Below, piece after piece: positions 38,503 to 38,544 of a DNA stretch of 38,544 nt. The DNA comes from Actinoplanes flavus. Lineage in GTDB: Bacteria > Actinomycetota > Actinomycetes > Mycobacteriales > Micromonosporaceae. The DNA lies in the NCBI RefSeq assembly GCF_017592555.1, contig NZ_JAGFNS010000052.1, forward strand, positions 1-38,544, given 5' to 3'. The notes beneath the pieces are model-generated. The model was given only the letters and a program-made list of their open reading frames with translations. It did no database searches and had not been told where the DNA came from. Made by a program: the position numbers and the translations under genes. The stretch's first letter is position 1, and every line of letters starts with the position of its first letter.

Positions 38503-38544
38503 TCACCGCACTTTACGTGAAGATCGACGACTGGCTCGGCAAGC
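38478..38544 (+). CDS. IS982-family transposase, N-terminal fragment (cut by window edge)
   Basis: From GTG at 38478 the frame reads M-T-T-D-I-N-T-L-L-T-A-L-Y-V-K-I-D-D-W-L-G-K and leaves the window. This matches, as I remember it, the start of actinobacterial IS982-family transposases. Only 22 residues are visible, so the family call rests on this short stretch. The outer end of the element is probably within 38420-38456, where base composition drops in GC, but no terminal repeat can be confirmed. No ribosome site is seen; the start codon lies in a hairpin loop. Confidence 0.7.
   Translation, partial: MTTDINTLLTALYVKIDDWLGK

Noticed and set aside
1..38544. tRNA, rRNA or riboswitch
   Set aside because: I looked for cloverleaf ends, conserved rRNA blocks and common riboswitch cores and recognised none. 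A covariance-model search was not possible, so small RNAs may be missed.

Overview
The window is very GC-rich, uses GTG starts freely, carries F420-type, DUF222 (13E12) and DUF6766 proteins, and has several genes with start codons a few bases after a -10-like hexamer (likely leaderless mRNAs). It most resembles a large actinobacterial chromosome, probably Micromonosporaceae (Actinoplanes-like). This placement is an inference from gene content and style. No rRNA, tRNA or CRISPR array was recognised.

Layout. 1-318: truncated end of an IS5-family element. 436-4140 (minus): orphan PstS-type lipoprotein, a four-helix membrane protein overlapping it by 4 bp, and a secreted phytase-like esterase. 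4232-13198 (minus): a two-gene nucleic-acid module, a HIRAN-domain protein followed by a 2407-residue DUF4011 helicase/nuclease/DUF3320 protein; both have long linkers with repeated short peptide motifs. 13364-15703: divergent oxidoreductase and TetR, then an F420-reductase-like protein. 15917-16731: leaderless ArsR/SRPBCC pair with a palindrome over the start codon. 16814-17974: a chemoreceptor signalling domain fused to PilZ. 17982-19220 (minus): DUF6766 membrane protein, a 27-residue membrane peptide coupled to it, and a small lipoprotein. 19251-21341 (minus): ABC-2 exporter with TetR, headed by a 48-bp palindrome. 21417-22723 (minus): dienelactone hydrolase and phosphoribosyltransferase. 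23134-24630: secreted GH43/CBM13 glycosidase. 24692-27484 (minus): PLP decarboxylase and a secreted EEP/sphingomyelinase-like enzyme. 27679-28849: divergent DeoR and DUF4406. 28919-30262: secreted alpha/beta hydrolase. 30387-34753: divergent PutA and LysR regulator. 34962-36449: DUF222/HNH endonuclease with a probable LexA box. 36450-37185: 22-bp minisatellite. 37186-37968: cis-prenyltransferase. 37969-38544: 15-bp tandem array, then the start of an IS982-family transposase whose start codon sits in a hairpin loop.

How it fits together. Most of the window is ordinary actinobacterial accessory metabolism arranged as enzyme plus local regulator pairs. The most unusual parts are the HIRAN/DUF4011 helicase module with its multivalent linkers (a candidate genome-defence or repair unit), the chemoreceptor-PilZ fusion, the unannotated 27-residue membrane peptide, and the dense tandem-repeat tract of the last 4 kb around an apparently SOS-controlled HNH gene. 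Homology calls are from memory of families; no database search was possible.
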